From: Cognaticolwellia beringensis
GTDB taxonomy: Bacteria > Pseudomonadota > Gammaproteobacteria > Enterobacterales > Alteromonadaceae
Direction: 5' to 3'
Length of the DNA stretch: 64,000 bases
Assembly (NCBI RefSeq): GCF_002076895.1
Contig: NZ_CP020465.1
Span: 2,728,001 to 2,792,000 of the forward strand
Made by a program: the position numbers and the translations under genes. Below, in pieces: positions 28,523-36,339 of this stretch (positions within the stretch are counted from its first letter, which is position 1; each line of letters begins with the position of its first letter). The notes beneath the pieces are model-generated. The model had not been told where the DNA came from and made no database searches. It was given only the letters and a program-made list of their open reading frames with translations.

Positions 28523-28656
28523 GTCACCTTTCCAAAGTCGGGAGGCAAACAAGTTTCCTTGTTAACCCTGGCAAACTCAAAAATTAAATTTGGTTTACGG
28601 CTAAAAGAGCATGTTGGTTGCATAGCAACGAATTTAGCTAAGATAGCTCGGCGAAA
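28523..28656 (-). ncRNA. Molybdenum cofactor (Moco) riboswitch upstream of moaA
   Basis: On the minus strand the leader reads CGCCGAGC, then GCCGTAAACC, GTTTGCCAGGG, AACAAGGAAACTTGTT (a stem capped by a GAAA tetraloop), GTTTGCCTCCC and finally GGAAAGGTGAC just before the moaA ATG. This order of blocks matches the Moco RNA motif known from enterobacterial moaA leaders. The Shine-Dalgarno lies in the 3' block, so control of translation start is likely. It is identified by eye; the outer boundary is approximate. Confidence 0.82.
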
Positions 28657-28871
28657 AATAATATTCTATATCATATAACTATTAGCATAGTATGATTGTT
28701 AGCACTATAACAGATAAAGACCTTGGTTATATTAAATGATGTTCAATAATGTCAATATTATTGTGATAATTTGCTAACCAAATGAAGATGAAAATATTTA
28801 AATCAAGCTACCTTAATGCGCTTAAGTGATAGCTGAAAAATAGAAAATACAATGAAATTGGATGGTTTATT

Positions 28872-30107
28872 ATGGTTGATTGTTGTTCTACGCCTGGATT
28901 AATGCCTTTTGAACAAGCTTTAGAAACGATGCTTGCTGGTATTACCCCTATCACTGAAGTTGAAAGTATTACCTTAACCGAAAGCCTAGGTAGAGTTTTA
29001 TCGACAGATATAACTAGCCCAATTAATGTCCCTCCACATAATAATTCGGCTATGGATGGTTACGCTTTTGCTCACGCTAGTTTAGCTCAACACTCAAGTT
29101 TGATTTTAGTCGGCCGATCAATGGCAGGGCAGCCTTATGAAGGTGCTTGTGGTAAAGGTGAGTGCATTCGTATTATGACAGGTGCAAAAATACCTGCTGA
29201 TTGCGATACGGTAGAAATGCAAGAAAATTGTCAGGTAGTAGATAACAGCGTTAAGTTTGAAGCACCACGTGAGCTGGGTGACCATGTTCGTTATGCCGGT
29301 GAAGATATTAATAAAAATCAGGTGGTTTTTAGCAAAGGTCGGCGTTTATCGGCTATCGATATTGGCGTGTTAGCTTCACTTGGTATTCAGGAGTTAACGG
29401 TATTTCGAAAACTGAATGTCGCGCTAATTGCTACCGGTGATGAGCTAAAAGCATTAGGCGAACCGCTAGGTAGCGGTGACATTTTTGAAAGTAACAGTTA
29501 TGCGCTAGCTGGAATGTTAGAAAACCTCAATGTTAATGTGATTAACTTTGGCGTTATCGTTGATGATGAAGCGGCTATTAGAGAGGCATTTATTCAAGCC
29601 GATGCATTAGCAGATGCAGTGATTTCCTCTGGAGGAGTTTCAGTAGGTGACGCAGATTATACTAAACTCGTGCTTGAACAAATCGGTGAGATTGCCTTTT
29701 GGAAAATCGCAATGAAACCAGGCAAGCCTTTTGCTTTTGGTAAACTGCCTAATAGTGTGTTTTTCGGCTTACCGGGCAACCCTGTCTCCGCTATGGTAAC
29801 CGCTGATTTATTAGCCATACCCGCGTTGATAAAACTACAGAACTGCCTTGCCGTACCCCCAATAAAGTTAAAAGCCAAAACGCTGACAGATTTAAGAAAG
29901 TCACCAGGGCGGATGGACTTTCAACGCGGGGTCATTTCTTATAATAATAATGGCGAATTGGTGGTAAATAGTACAGGCAGTCAAGGCTCCGGTATTTTAA
30001 CCAGTATCGCGTCGGCAAATTGTTATATTGTTTTACCTGCTGAGCAAGGCCGAGTAAAGGCCGGAGAAATAGTTAATATTCGTTTGTTTGAGCGTTATTT
30101 TGCATAA
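28872..30107 (+). CDS. moeA: Molybdopterin molybdenumtransferase
   Basis: A 411-residue enzyme that inserts molybdate into adenylated molybdopterin. It has PPHNNSAMDGYAF near residue 58, RIMTGAKIPADCDTVEMQE, LIATGDELKALGEPLGSGDIFESN, SSGGVSVGDADYTK, MKPGKPFAFGKL and FFGLPGNPVSAMVT. The length equals E. coli MoeA (411). It diverges from the moaA operon, so both promoters lie in 28657-28871. A GGATGG element precedes the ATG. Confidence 0.95.
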   Translation: MVDCCSTPGLMPFEQALETMLAGITPITEVESITLTESLGRVLSTDITSPINVPPHNNSAMDGYAFAHASLAQHSSLILVGRSMAGQPYEGACGKGECIRIMTGAKIPADCDTVEMQENCQVVDNSVKFEAPRELGDHVRYAGEDINKNQVVFSKGRRLSAIDIGVLASLGIQELTVFRKLNVALIATGDELKALGEPLGSGDIFESNSYALAGMLENLNVNVINFGVIVDDEAAIREAFIQADALADAVISSGGVSVGDADYTKLVLEQIGEIAFWKIAMKPGKPFAFGKLPNSVFFGLPGNPVSAMVTADLLAIPALIKLQNCLAVPPIKLKAKTLTDLRKSPGRMDFQRGVISYNNNGELVVNSTGSQGSGILTSIASANCYIVLPAEQGRVKAGEIVNIRLFERYFA

Positions 30108-30147
30108 TAATTTATGCAAAATAGTTAAAAATAGCAGGTTGTAACTC

Positions 30148-30885
30148 TTGTCCAAAACCATTTATTTTATTCCTGGCACTATGTGTAATCAACAGTTATG
30201 GCTGCCTGCTTGGCAGCTACTGCGTCAGCAATATCCTCAAGATTATCAGTTAATACCTTTGGTGATCCCAAGTAGTGGCAGTATGGATGAGGTTGTAAGT
30301 TCACTATCAGGCCAAGTTGTTGACAATGAGGCGATCTTAGTCGGTTTTTCATTGGGCGGTTACATAGCGAGTGCCATCGCGTTAAAGCTTGAAAATAAAC
30401 TAAAGCACTTATTAATCGTGTCTAACTTTCCGAAAAACTTGCCATTAACGGAAATTAAACAACGTAAACGAACAATCGATTGGATAAATCAGCGAGGTTA
30501 TTTTGGGATTCCCAATAAGCGAATCGATGATTTACTCCACCCAAATATTAAGCAATTTAATCCCCAGTGTTATCAAGATATAAAGCAAGTCATTGTTGCC
30601 ATGGATCGTGAACTTGGCGTTGACGTGTTATTACATCAGCTTTGTGTTTCTATGCACCGACCCAATTTATTAGCTTTATTAACGCAGTTAACCTTACCTG
30701 TTACGTTTCTTGTTGGCGATGAAGATAACTTAGTTGATCTTGTTTCATTGAGACAAGAATTGAAACAAAACCTACATAGCGCGAATAACATTGTGCTGGA
30801 AGAGGTTACTAATACGGGGCATATGTTACCGTTAGAATCACCGCAAGCTTTAGCGACAATGCTGATGTATTTATTGGCTAGTTAA
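30148..30885 (+). CDS. Alpha/beta hydrolase
   Basis: A 245-residue soluble hydrolase-fold protein. It has an oxyanion loop FIPGTMCNQQLW, the nucleophile elbow VGFSLGGYIAS, an acid candidate VGDEDNLVD and the histidine in TNTGHMLPLESPQAL. The substrate is unknown; it resembles small carboxylesterases or BioH/MhpC-like enzymes. Start TTG 30148 is the only one matching the first beta strand, with a weak AGG upstream. It is 40 bp after moeA in the same direction, so it may be co-transcribed, but no link to molybdenum is evident. Confidence 0.82.
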   Translation: MSKTIYFIPGTMCNQQLWLPAWQLLRQQYPQDYQLIPLVIPSSGSMDEVVSSLSGQVVDNEAILVGFSLGGYIASAIALKLENKLKHLLIVSNFPKNLPLTEIKQRKRTIDWINQRGYFGIPNKRIDDLLHPNIKQFNPQCYQDIKQVIVAMDRELGVDVLLHQLCVSMHRPNLLALLTQLTLPVTFLVGDEDNLVDLVSLRQELKQNLHSANNIVLEEVTNTGHMLPLESPQALATMLMYLLAS

Positions 30886-30998
30886 CCCGACTTTTCCTTA
30901 TTAAACTGCGGTTAATAATATAATTTCGTAAAGCTGTGTTTGCGTGAGCGAAAGCGTGTAAAATAGCGGCAATTATTTTTTACGTTAGGACTTTGACG

Positions 30999-32387
30999 TT
31001 GAGCGACAGCAAATTTTCATCACTTAGCTTACAACCCGCAATTTTAGATAACCTTTCATCACTTGGTTACCATGAGATGACAGAAATACAAGCTAAAAGC
31101 CTACCGGCTATTTTAGCGGGACAAGATGTCATTGCCCAAGGTAAGACCGGCTCAGGCAAAACAGCGGCATTTGGTCTTGGCCTTTTGAATAAACTACAAG
31201 TTAAAAAGTTTAGAATTCAAACCTTGGTACTATGCCCTACACGCGAATTAGCCGACCAAGTAGCGAAAGAAATTAGAAAGCTGGCAAGAGCGGTTCATAA
31301 CATAAAAGTACTCACCTTATGTGGTGGTACACCGTTTGGCCCACAAGTAGGTTCATTAGAGCATGGCGCGCATATTATTGTTGGCACACCAGGTCGAATA
31401 GAAGATCATTTAGGACGTGGAACTTTATCATTAGAACATGTGGATACCCTGGTTTTAGATGAAGCTGATCGCATGCTGGATATGGGATTTCAGGCCGCTT
31501 TAGATAACATAGTTGCTAAAATGCCAAAGCAGCGACAAACGTTATTATTTAGTGCGACGTTCCCGCAACAAATTCAAAAAATAGCGAATAGCTATTTGCA
31601 AACACCCGCAGTGATTAAAGTAGAGTCAAGCCATGAAAGTAGTACTATTTCACAGCATTTTTATCAGGTGGAGAATGATGAAGATCGCCTAACGGCTATC
31701 CGATTACTGCTGCTAACCCATCAACCCGAGTCGAGCGTAATATTTTGTAATACCAAAATAGAAACGCAGAATGTAGCGAATAAATTGGCTGCTTATGGTT
31801 TTGGTGTTGTAGCATTACATGGTGATTTGGAACAAAGAGACCGTGATCAAACATTAGTGCGCTTTTCCAATAAAAGTGCCTCAATACTGGTTGCGACTGA
31901 TGTTGCCGCGCGTGGTTTAGACATTGAAGCGCTTGATGCGGTATTTAATTATCATATTGCTCATGACAGTGAGGTTCATATTCACCGCATTGGTCGCACC
32001 GGTCGTGCAGGTAGCACTGGTTATGCTTTTTCATTATTTAATAAAAAAGATAGCTACAAAATTGGCTTATTGGAAGATTATTTAGAGCGAACTATTGAAG
32101 GTGAAGAATTACCGAGCAGTGAGGCTTTAGATCGGGATGTATTTACGCCAAAAATGGCGACGATACAAATCGATGGCGGTAAAAAACAAAAAGTCAGACC
32201 AGGCGATATTGTCGGCGCACTTACCGGTGAAAATGGTATAACATTTGAACAAGTGGGTAAAATTCAATTAGGCGCTAACTGGGCATATGTAGCTGTAGAT
32301 AAATCAGTGGTGAGAAAAGCGTTAAATAAGTTAACGCACGGCAAGCTAAAAGGGCGTACCTTTAGGGTTAAAGAGTTAAAGAGTTAA
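30999..32387 (+). CDS. dbpA: ATP-dependent RNA helicase DbpA
   Basis: A 462-residue DEAD-box helicase that remodels 23S rRNA during 50S assembly. It has AQGKTGSGKTAAFGLGLL, PTRELADQV, GTPGRIEDHL, VLDEADRMLDMGF, SATFP, ATDVAARGLDI and HRIGRTGRAG. The C-terminal DbpA RNA-binding domain (residues about 385-460: QIDGGKKQKVRPGDIVGALT) recognises hairpin 92. The probable start is TTG at 30999 (AGGA at 8 nt), with another TTG six bases earlier. The stop codon lies inside an 8-bp tandem repeat. Confidence 0.95.
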   Translation: MSDSKFSSLSLQPAILDNLSSLGYHEMTEIQAKSLPAILAGQDVIAQGKTGSGKTAAFGLGLLNKLQVKKFRIQTLVLCPTRELADQVAKEIRKLARAVHNIKVLTLCGGTPFGPQVGSLEHGAHIIVGTPGRIEDHLGRGTLSLEHVDTLVLDEADRMLDMGFQAALDNIVAKMPKQRQTLLFSATFPQQIQKIANSYLQTPAVIKVESSHESSTISQHFYQVENDEDRLTAIRLLLLTHQPESSVIFCNTKIETQNVANKLAAYGFGVVALHGDLEQRDRDQTLVRFSNKSASILVATDVAARGLDIEALDAVFNYHIAHDSEVHIHRIGRTGRAGSTGYAFSLFNKKDSYKIGLLEDYLERTIEGEELPSSEALDRDVFTPKMATIQIDGGKKQKVRPGDIVGALTGENGITFEQVGKIQLGANWAYVAVDKSVVRKALNKLTHGKLKGRTFRVKELKS

Positions 32388-32397
32388 AGAGTTAAAG
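32367..32397. repeat. 8-bp tandem repeat over the dbpA stop codon
   Basis: Three full GTTAAAGA units and a partial fourth. The dbpA TAA (32385-32387) falls within copy three, so a change in copy number would alter the last few residues. Confidence 0.9.
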
Positions 32398-32446
32398 TAA
32401 GCATTTACTAAGTTTGATTTCATTAGCTATAAAAATAACATCAACT

Positions 32447-32474
32447 AGGTACTCAGCTTCAAAATTGAGTACCT
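32447..32474. terminator. Hairpin between dbpA and the DUF3718 gene
   Basis: The 9-bp arms AGGTACTCA (32447-32455) and TGAGTACCT (32466-32474) lie between convergent genes. No long T-run follows on either strand. Confidence 0.45.
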
Positions 32475-32516
32475 GTGATGTTAAATTATGACTTTTAATG
32501 CCGACCTCCTTAAATT

Positions 32517-32867
32517 TTATAACTGAAAATTAACATTTATTTTTTCAATCGCAGCAACATCAATAATATTAACCTTACCGCTAATACTGCCCTCTAAACG
32601 TGCTGCTGTTTTATTTGCGCCATATTTTTGGGCAAAAGTGATAATGTCTTCGCCGTTACACATCACCTTCATTGCGACTATTTTGTTTCGTAAATTATAA
32701 GAATCAGCTGTTTTTTGATACTTAGTAACGTTATTAGTTAATGTAGATTTACAAACGTCAATAAGGGCTGTTTCAATATGTTTATCCATGGCATAGCTAC
32801 TAAAGCTTACAATTGATAAAACTGAACAGGTCATCGCGGTAGTAGTGAATAATTTGAATGTGTTCAT
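32517..32867 (-). CDS. Secreted DUF3718 family protein
   Basis: A 116-residue protein with a signal peptide (MNTFKLFTTTAMTCSVLSIV, cleavage after SYA) and a mature domain with ALIDVCKSTLTNN, RNKIVAMKVMCNGEDIITFA and TAARLEGSI. The two cysteines and CNGEDI pattern match DUF3718, a periplasmic family of unknown function common in Alteromonadales. ATG 32867 has GGAG close upstream, and the six-codon longer start is rejected. Three 17-bp direct repeats lie 29-79 bp upstream of the start and may influence its expression. Confidence 0.8.
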   Translation of the reverse strand: MNTFKLFTTTAMTCSVLSIVSFSSYAMDKHIETALIDVCKSTLTNNVTKYQKTADSYNLRNKIVAMKVMCNGEDIITFAQKYGANKTAARLEGSISGKVNIIDVAAIEKINVNFQL

Positions 32868-32895
32868 TTGACTCTCCATATACAATTAAAAGTTT

Positions 32896-32946
32896 ATTTA
32901 CGCTGTGTACACATTTACGCTGTGTACACATTTACGCTGTGTACAC
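32896..32946. repeat. Three perfect 17-bp direct repeats, each with a GTGTACAC palindrome
   Basis: The unit ATTTACGCTGTGTACAC occurs three times (32896, 32913, 32930) without change. Each holds TGTGTACA around a palindromic core. It lies just upstream of the DUF3718 start on the opposite strand, where a promoter or operator is expected. Confidence 0.95.
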
Positions 32947-33223
32947 ATTAATAGTGACGTATTAGCGATAAAAAGTTGTAAAGAAGAACGGACGGAATGT
33001 AAAAGTTAATCACTAGCAGTGGAAGATGATATCTATGATATTTTATTGTTTTTATTATATAAAGTTTTCATAGTAAACAGATTTGATGACAATAACTCTT
33101 ACATCTAAGCATGTACTTTGAAACATTATCGTATAGTAATGTCATATATCGTACGATAGAACACATGAAATTTATGGTGGCAGCTAACATTTTCTGGCAA
33201 TTTTAGAAAATCAGGGTATGATA

Positions 33224-33239
33224 CTGGTAATATGTACAG
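33224..33239 (+). promoter_or_regulatory. LexA (SOS) box before yebG
   Basis: CTGGTAATATGTACAG matches CTG-N10-CAG with an AT-rich centre. It lies 97 bp upstream of the yebG start, next to a possible TATGAT -10 element (33217). Confidence 0.8.
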
Positions 33240-33335
33240 TCTTTACTGGCCTGAAAAGGTATCTTTTAAAATAGGTATGCTTTTTAGTTGGGTGGTAATG
33301 AATTGAATTTGGTAAATAGTAAATAAGGGATAACA

Positions 33336-33731
33336 ATGGCAGTTGAGAGTCGATTTGTCGTCATAAGACAAGGTGTGGAGGTAGAAACATTCATGGATAA
33401 AAAAGCCGCAGACGAATATGATAAAATGCTTGATATGGCAGATAACTTATCTGAAATGTTTGAACAAGCACCTGTCGAGCTTTCTGAAAGTATTCGTGAA
33501 GAACTCAGTGTCTATTTAGCCCAAAATCGTGATGACGTGCTTGTTGCTTTACAAGCTAAAAAAGCTAAAGTAACGAACACTAAAGCCGTTGTTAGTAGCC
33601 CGAAAAAGACTAAAGCCGAAGTTGCGGATGAGGTTGTTGAAGCCGACAGTGTGAATACAACTGAGAAAGTAAAAAAGGCTAAATCGCCTAGCGCTAAAGC
33701 AAGTAGCAAAACTAAACCTGTGGTAGCTTAA
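33336..33731 (+). CDS. yebG: YebG family SOS-induced protein
   Basis: A 131-residue protein. Residues 1-70 match E. coli YebG (MAVESRFVVIRQGVEVETF, KKAADEYDKMLDMADNLSEM, LSVYLAQNRDDVLVAL). After that comes a Lys/Ala/Val-rich tail of about 55 residues, longer than the enterobacterial one and suggestive of nucleic-acid binding. The molecular function of YebG is not established; it is DNA-damage inducible. The LexA box upstream supports SOS control here. A clear AAGGGATAAC ribosome site precedes the ATG. Confidence 0.92.
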   Translation: MAVESRFVVIRQGVEVETFMDKKAADEYDKMLDMADNLSEMFEQAPVELSESIREELSVYLAQNRDDVLVALQAKKAKVTNTKAVVSSPKKTKAEVADEVVEADSVNTTEKVKKAKSPSAKASSKTKPVVA

Positions 33732-33809
33732 CTTATATTTCGATGCAGGTAAGTGAACAGTTAGCTAGCGTTTAACCTTGTTTATCCCTAATCGAGGTTA
33801 TTCTTCCAT

Positions 33810-33837
33810 TTGTTAATTGTTAATTGTTAATTGTTAA
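33810..33837. repeat. Heptamer tandem repeat, four TTGTTAA units
   Basis: Four exact TTGTTAA copies lie just before the YgjP-type gene. One copy supplies the false TTG start at 33831. Confidence 0.95.
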
Positions 33838-33854
33838 TTTTTTATGGTGGTGTT

Positions 33855-34583
33855 TTGGAATATCAGCTAATACGAAGCGCGCGTAGAAAAACTATTGCCT
33901 TACAAGTAAGCAATGCACAAATTATTGTTAGGGCACCAAAGTTTGTTAAAACGGCGTACGTTGAAAGCCTTATACAATCAAAATTGCTTTGGCTAAAACA
34001 AAAGGTTGCAGAACAACAGCAGAATACCTTATTAAACCCTACTTTTACCCAACAACTTAGCGATGAAAATACCCAAAACAAACCTTCAATCTATATTGAT
34101 GGTTTGCCGCACAATATTATCATTGCTTATGGGCAGAAAAATGTTATTCATAATAAGCAGGATCTAAGCTTAACCGTGGTGCTTAATTCTCGTTATGCAT
34201 CATACAGTTTGCACTCAGAACTTACGGTAACGAAAGTTAAATCGCAAATTGAAGGCTGGTTTAAAGCGCAAATTGAAGATTATATTCAGCAAAATCTTAT
34301 CAATTTTTCGTACCAAATGTCGCTATATGCGTCATCGTTTAAAGTGAGAAAATATAAAGCACGCTGGGGAAGTTGTAATAGTCGTAGCGAATTAAGCTTT
34401 AATTACTTATTGAAAATGCTGCCGACTTGGGTGGTTGACTATGTCATAATTCATGAGTTATGTCATATCAAACACATGAACCATTCGACAAAATTTTGGC
34501 AATTAGTTGCCGTATATTGCCCTGAATATCAAAGCGCCAAAAGTTGGATGCAAGAACATCAACCCTACCTGAAATGGTTGTAA
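33855..34583 (+). CDS. YgjP-type (DUF45) zinc metallopeptidase
   Basis: A 242-residue protein with the SprT/YgjP metallopeptidase signature. YKARWGSCNSRSELSFNYLL is followed by IIHELCHIKHMNHSTKFW, in which HExxH and the third ligand His coordinate zinc and Glu is catalytic. The N-terminus (LEYQLIRSARRKTIALQVSN, IIVRAPKFV) is the usual DUF45 beginning. The likely start is TTG at 33855 after GGTGGTG; the upstream TTG at 33831 lies in a tandem repeat. It is a cytoplasmic protease of unknown substrate. Confidence 0.88.
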   Translation: MEYQLIRSARRKTIALQVSNAQIIVRAPKFVKTAYVESLIQSKLLWLKQKVAEQQQNTLLNPTFTQQLSDENTQNKPSIYIDGLPHNIIIAYGQKNVIHNKQDLSLTVVLNSRYASYSLHSELTVTKVKSQIEGWFKAQIEDYIQQNLINFSYQMSLYASSFKVRKYKARWGSCNSRSELSFNYLLKMLPTWVVDYVIIHELCHIKHMNHSTKFWQLVAVYCPEYQSAKSWMQEHQPYLKWL

Positions 34584-34787
34584 CCCTTTGCTTGCGTAAC
34601 ACTAATATCCAAAGCTACCTCTCTCATATCTAAGCAATAATCATTACTTTTAATTTAACTAGTTGGCACGAGACCTGCTTGGTATATTTACTTTTTTACG
34701 AATTAAAAAAATAATAAAACGATTAGAGTCCACTAGTATCAATATGTGCAAACAGCCACTTGGTAGTATTGGCATAAGGGGATAAAT

Positions 34788-34898
34788 ATGAAATTAACTC
34801 ACTACAGTTGGAAGGCGATATGTATTTATCTATTGTCTGCTACTATGTCTGTAACCATTATTGAGTTATTAATAAATGAGTTATTAATAAATTTATAG
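34788..34898 (+). CDS. Possible 36-residue membrane peptide
   Basis: ATG follows AAGGGGATAA at good spacing. The peptide begins MKLTHYSWKAICIYLLSATM, is hydrophobic and ends in a duplicated ELLIN motif from two 15-bp DNA repeats (34863-34892). It has no recognised family. The ribosome site is the main support, and it could be chance. Confidence 0.35.
   Translation: MKLTHYSWKAICIYLLSATMSVTIIELLINELLINL
34863..34892. repeat. 15-bp direct duplication
   Basis: GAGTTATTAATAAAT occurs twice in tandem, five codons each, inside the possible small ORF. Confidence 0.9.
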
Positions 34899-35097
34899 CT
34901 AGCATAATAGCAATATCACTCATTATCTGAACATTTATAGGCATTAAAATAACCGAGTATTGCATTATTAAGTAGCTTTGCAGTTTACAGGTTTTTTGAC
35001 AATTTTTTCATGATTGTGAGGCTATTGTCCTGAACAACAAGTTATTAAAATAAATGCCCTATATTTGACCATTTTACGTTACGCATAAAATAGCCCC

Positions 35098-35135
35098 TCT
35101 AACTTCTTTAAATTGCTTCTAACTTCTTTAAATTG
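35098..35135. repeat. Direct repeat with 20-bp period, two copies
   Basis: TCTAACTTCTTTAAATTG occurs at 35098 and again at 35118. It is intergenic. Confidence 0.9.
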
Positions 35136-35366
35136 ATAGGTGAATATCTCATTTCTGCGTTTAGCCGTGAATGTGAATATATCAACACAGCCTCATTTCT
35201 GCAGCTTATTTTTTGCAATATATTTAGATTTAAAGATGCCCTTGACGTATATTTTAAAACCTTAAAATGGAAAAATGTGGCGTTTATCAGCATTAGCAAT
35301 TAACAGCAGAACAAATTTAAGGTAAATTGGGTGTTAATAAAAAAAATAATTAAGGAATAGCGCCAA

Positions 35367-35732
35367 ATGAGTACAAATGTTCTTATTTGTGATGACTCTA
35401 ACTTAGCCAGAAAGCAAGTACTTAGAAGCCTTCCCGAGAACCTATCAATAAATGTGCAATTAGCCAAAGACGGTCAAGAAGCACTAGATATTTTACGCAG
35501 TCAAAATATTGATATTCTATTTCTTGATTTGACCATGCCAATTATTGATGGCTTGGGCGTATTAAAAGCGTTGAAAGATGAAGGTATTAATGTACCTGTG
35601 TTTGTTATTTCAGCAGATATTCAACCTGAAATGCAAAATCGAGTATTGGAGTTAGGTGCAAAAGCATTTTTGCGTAAACCTATAGAATTAGATACATTAA
35701 ATGAACACTTAAGAAATCATGGTTTCCTATGA
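35367..35732 (+). CDS. CheY-like single-domain response regulator
   Basis: A 121-residue receiver domain with the acidic pocket VLICDDSNLARK (Asp9/Asp10), the phospho-acceptor in DILFLDLTMPIIDGLG (about Asp53), an ISAD switch serine region and FLRKP with the conserved Lys. There is no output domain, so it acts by protein contact. Its stop overlaps the CheC-like gene by ATGA, and the pair is followed by a cyclase gene 2 bp later. A phosphorylated receiver paired with a CheC-type phosphatase suggests a dedicated phospho-signal switch; the kinase is not nearby. Confidence 0.93.
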   Translation: MSTNVLICDDSNLARKQVLRSLPENLSINVQLAKDGQEALDILRSQNIDILFLDLTMPIIDGLGVLKALKDEGINVPVFVISADIQPEMQNRVLELGAKAFLRKPIELDTLNEHLRNHGFL

Positions 35733-36337
35733 ATGCATCTGACTTAACTGAAGATCAACACGATTGTTTACAAGAGTTGATTAATGTCGCCATGGGTCAA
35801 GCAAGCGATCAACTTGCACGCTATTTAGATACCTTTGTGTATTTAAGAGTGCCGAGTATAGAGCAAGTGCGATCAGAACATTTATTTGACAGCCTTAACC
35901 ATGACTTAAAAGCAACGGCAATTGTTAGCCAAGGTTTTTTTGGTTATGAAGGTATTCGTGGTGAAGCACTATTGATGTATCAACCGCTAGATTCAAACCG
36001 TTTGGCTGACTTACTCGGTTATGAAGCCGATGAGCTATCATTTGACGAGCAAATTATAGATTTAAGTTCTATTTTAACCACCACATTCTTAAATGTGTTT
36101 GCCAGACAAATAGATAACCAGATGTCATATAGTGCCCCTAGGTTGTTATCGACTAATTTGAGCAAGGTAAACGAGCACTTACAACAGCAATCTTTTAATT
36201 GGGATTATGCACTAAAGGTTAAAATTAGTTATCAAGTAACTGACTATTCATTTAATTGCGATATGGTGCTTCTTATCCCTGAAGAAGCGATTACTAATAT
36301 TAAAACTGTTATTGATCGAATACTGGCAGACTTTTAA
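35729..36337 (+). CDS. CheC/CheX-like phosphatase
   Basis: A 202-residue protein with the CheC-type D-x3-E-x2-N active-site pattern in DCLQELINVAMGQASDQLA near residues 12-30. The second, symmetry-related site (DLSSILTTTFLNVFARQ) has Thr where Glu would be, so probably only one site works. Family members dephosphorylate CheY-like receivers. The gene overlaps the receiver gene, which is its likely substrate. No CheD or methyl-accepting receptor is nearby, so this is not a classical chemotaxis locus. Confidence 0.82.
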   Translation: MNASDLTEDQHDCLQELINVAMGQASDQLARYLDTFVYLRVPSIEQVRSEHLFDSLNHDLKATAIVSQGFFGYEGIRGEALLMYQPLDSNRLADLLGYEADELSFDEQIIDLSSILTTTFLNVFARQIDNQMSYSAPRLLSTNLSKVNEHLQQQSFNWDYALKVKISYQVTDYSFNCDMVLLIPEEAITNIKTVIDRILADF

Positions 36338-36339
36338 AG

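Larger units (their letters stand above)
34584..35366. other. Long intergenic region, about 780 bp
   Basis: Apart from a possible 36-codon ORF and two short repeats listed separately, it holds AT-rich sequence with no RNA gene, terminator or IS end that I recognise. Its right end must contain the promoter of the CheY-CheC-cyclase operon. Confidence 0.5.

Noticed and set aside
28523..28552. Longer moaA start at TTG 28552
   Set aside because: It would lie within the riboswitch 3' stem, while ATG 28522 has AAAGGTG and matches other MoaA N-termini.
35108..35299. Minus-strand ORF of 63 codons in the 780-bp gap
   Set aside because: It has no ribosome site and low-complexity content, and contains the 20-bp duplication; probably chance.
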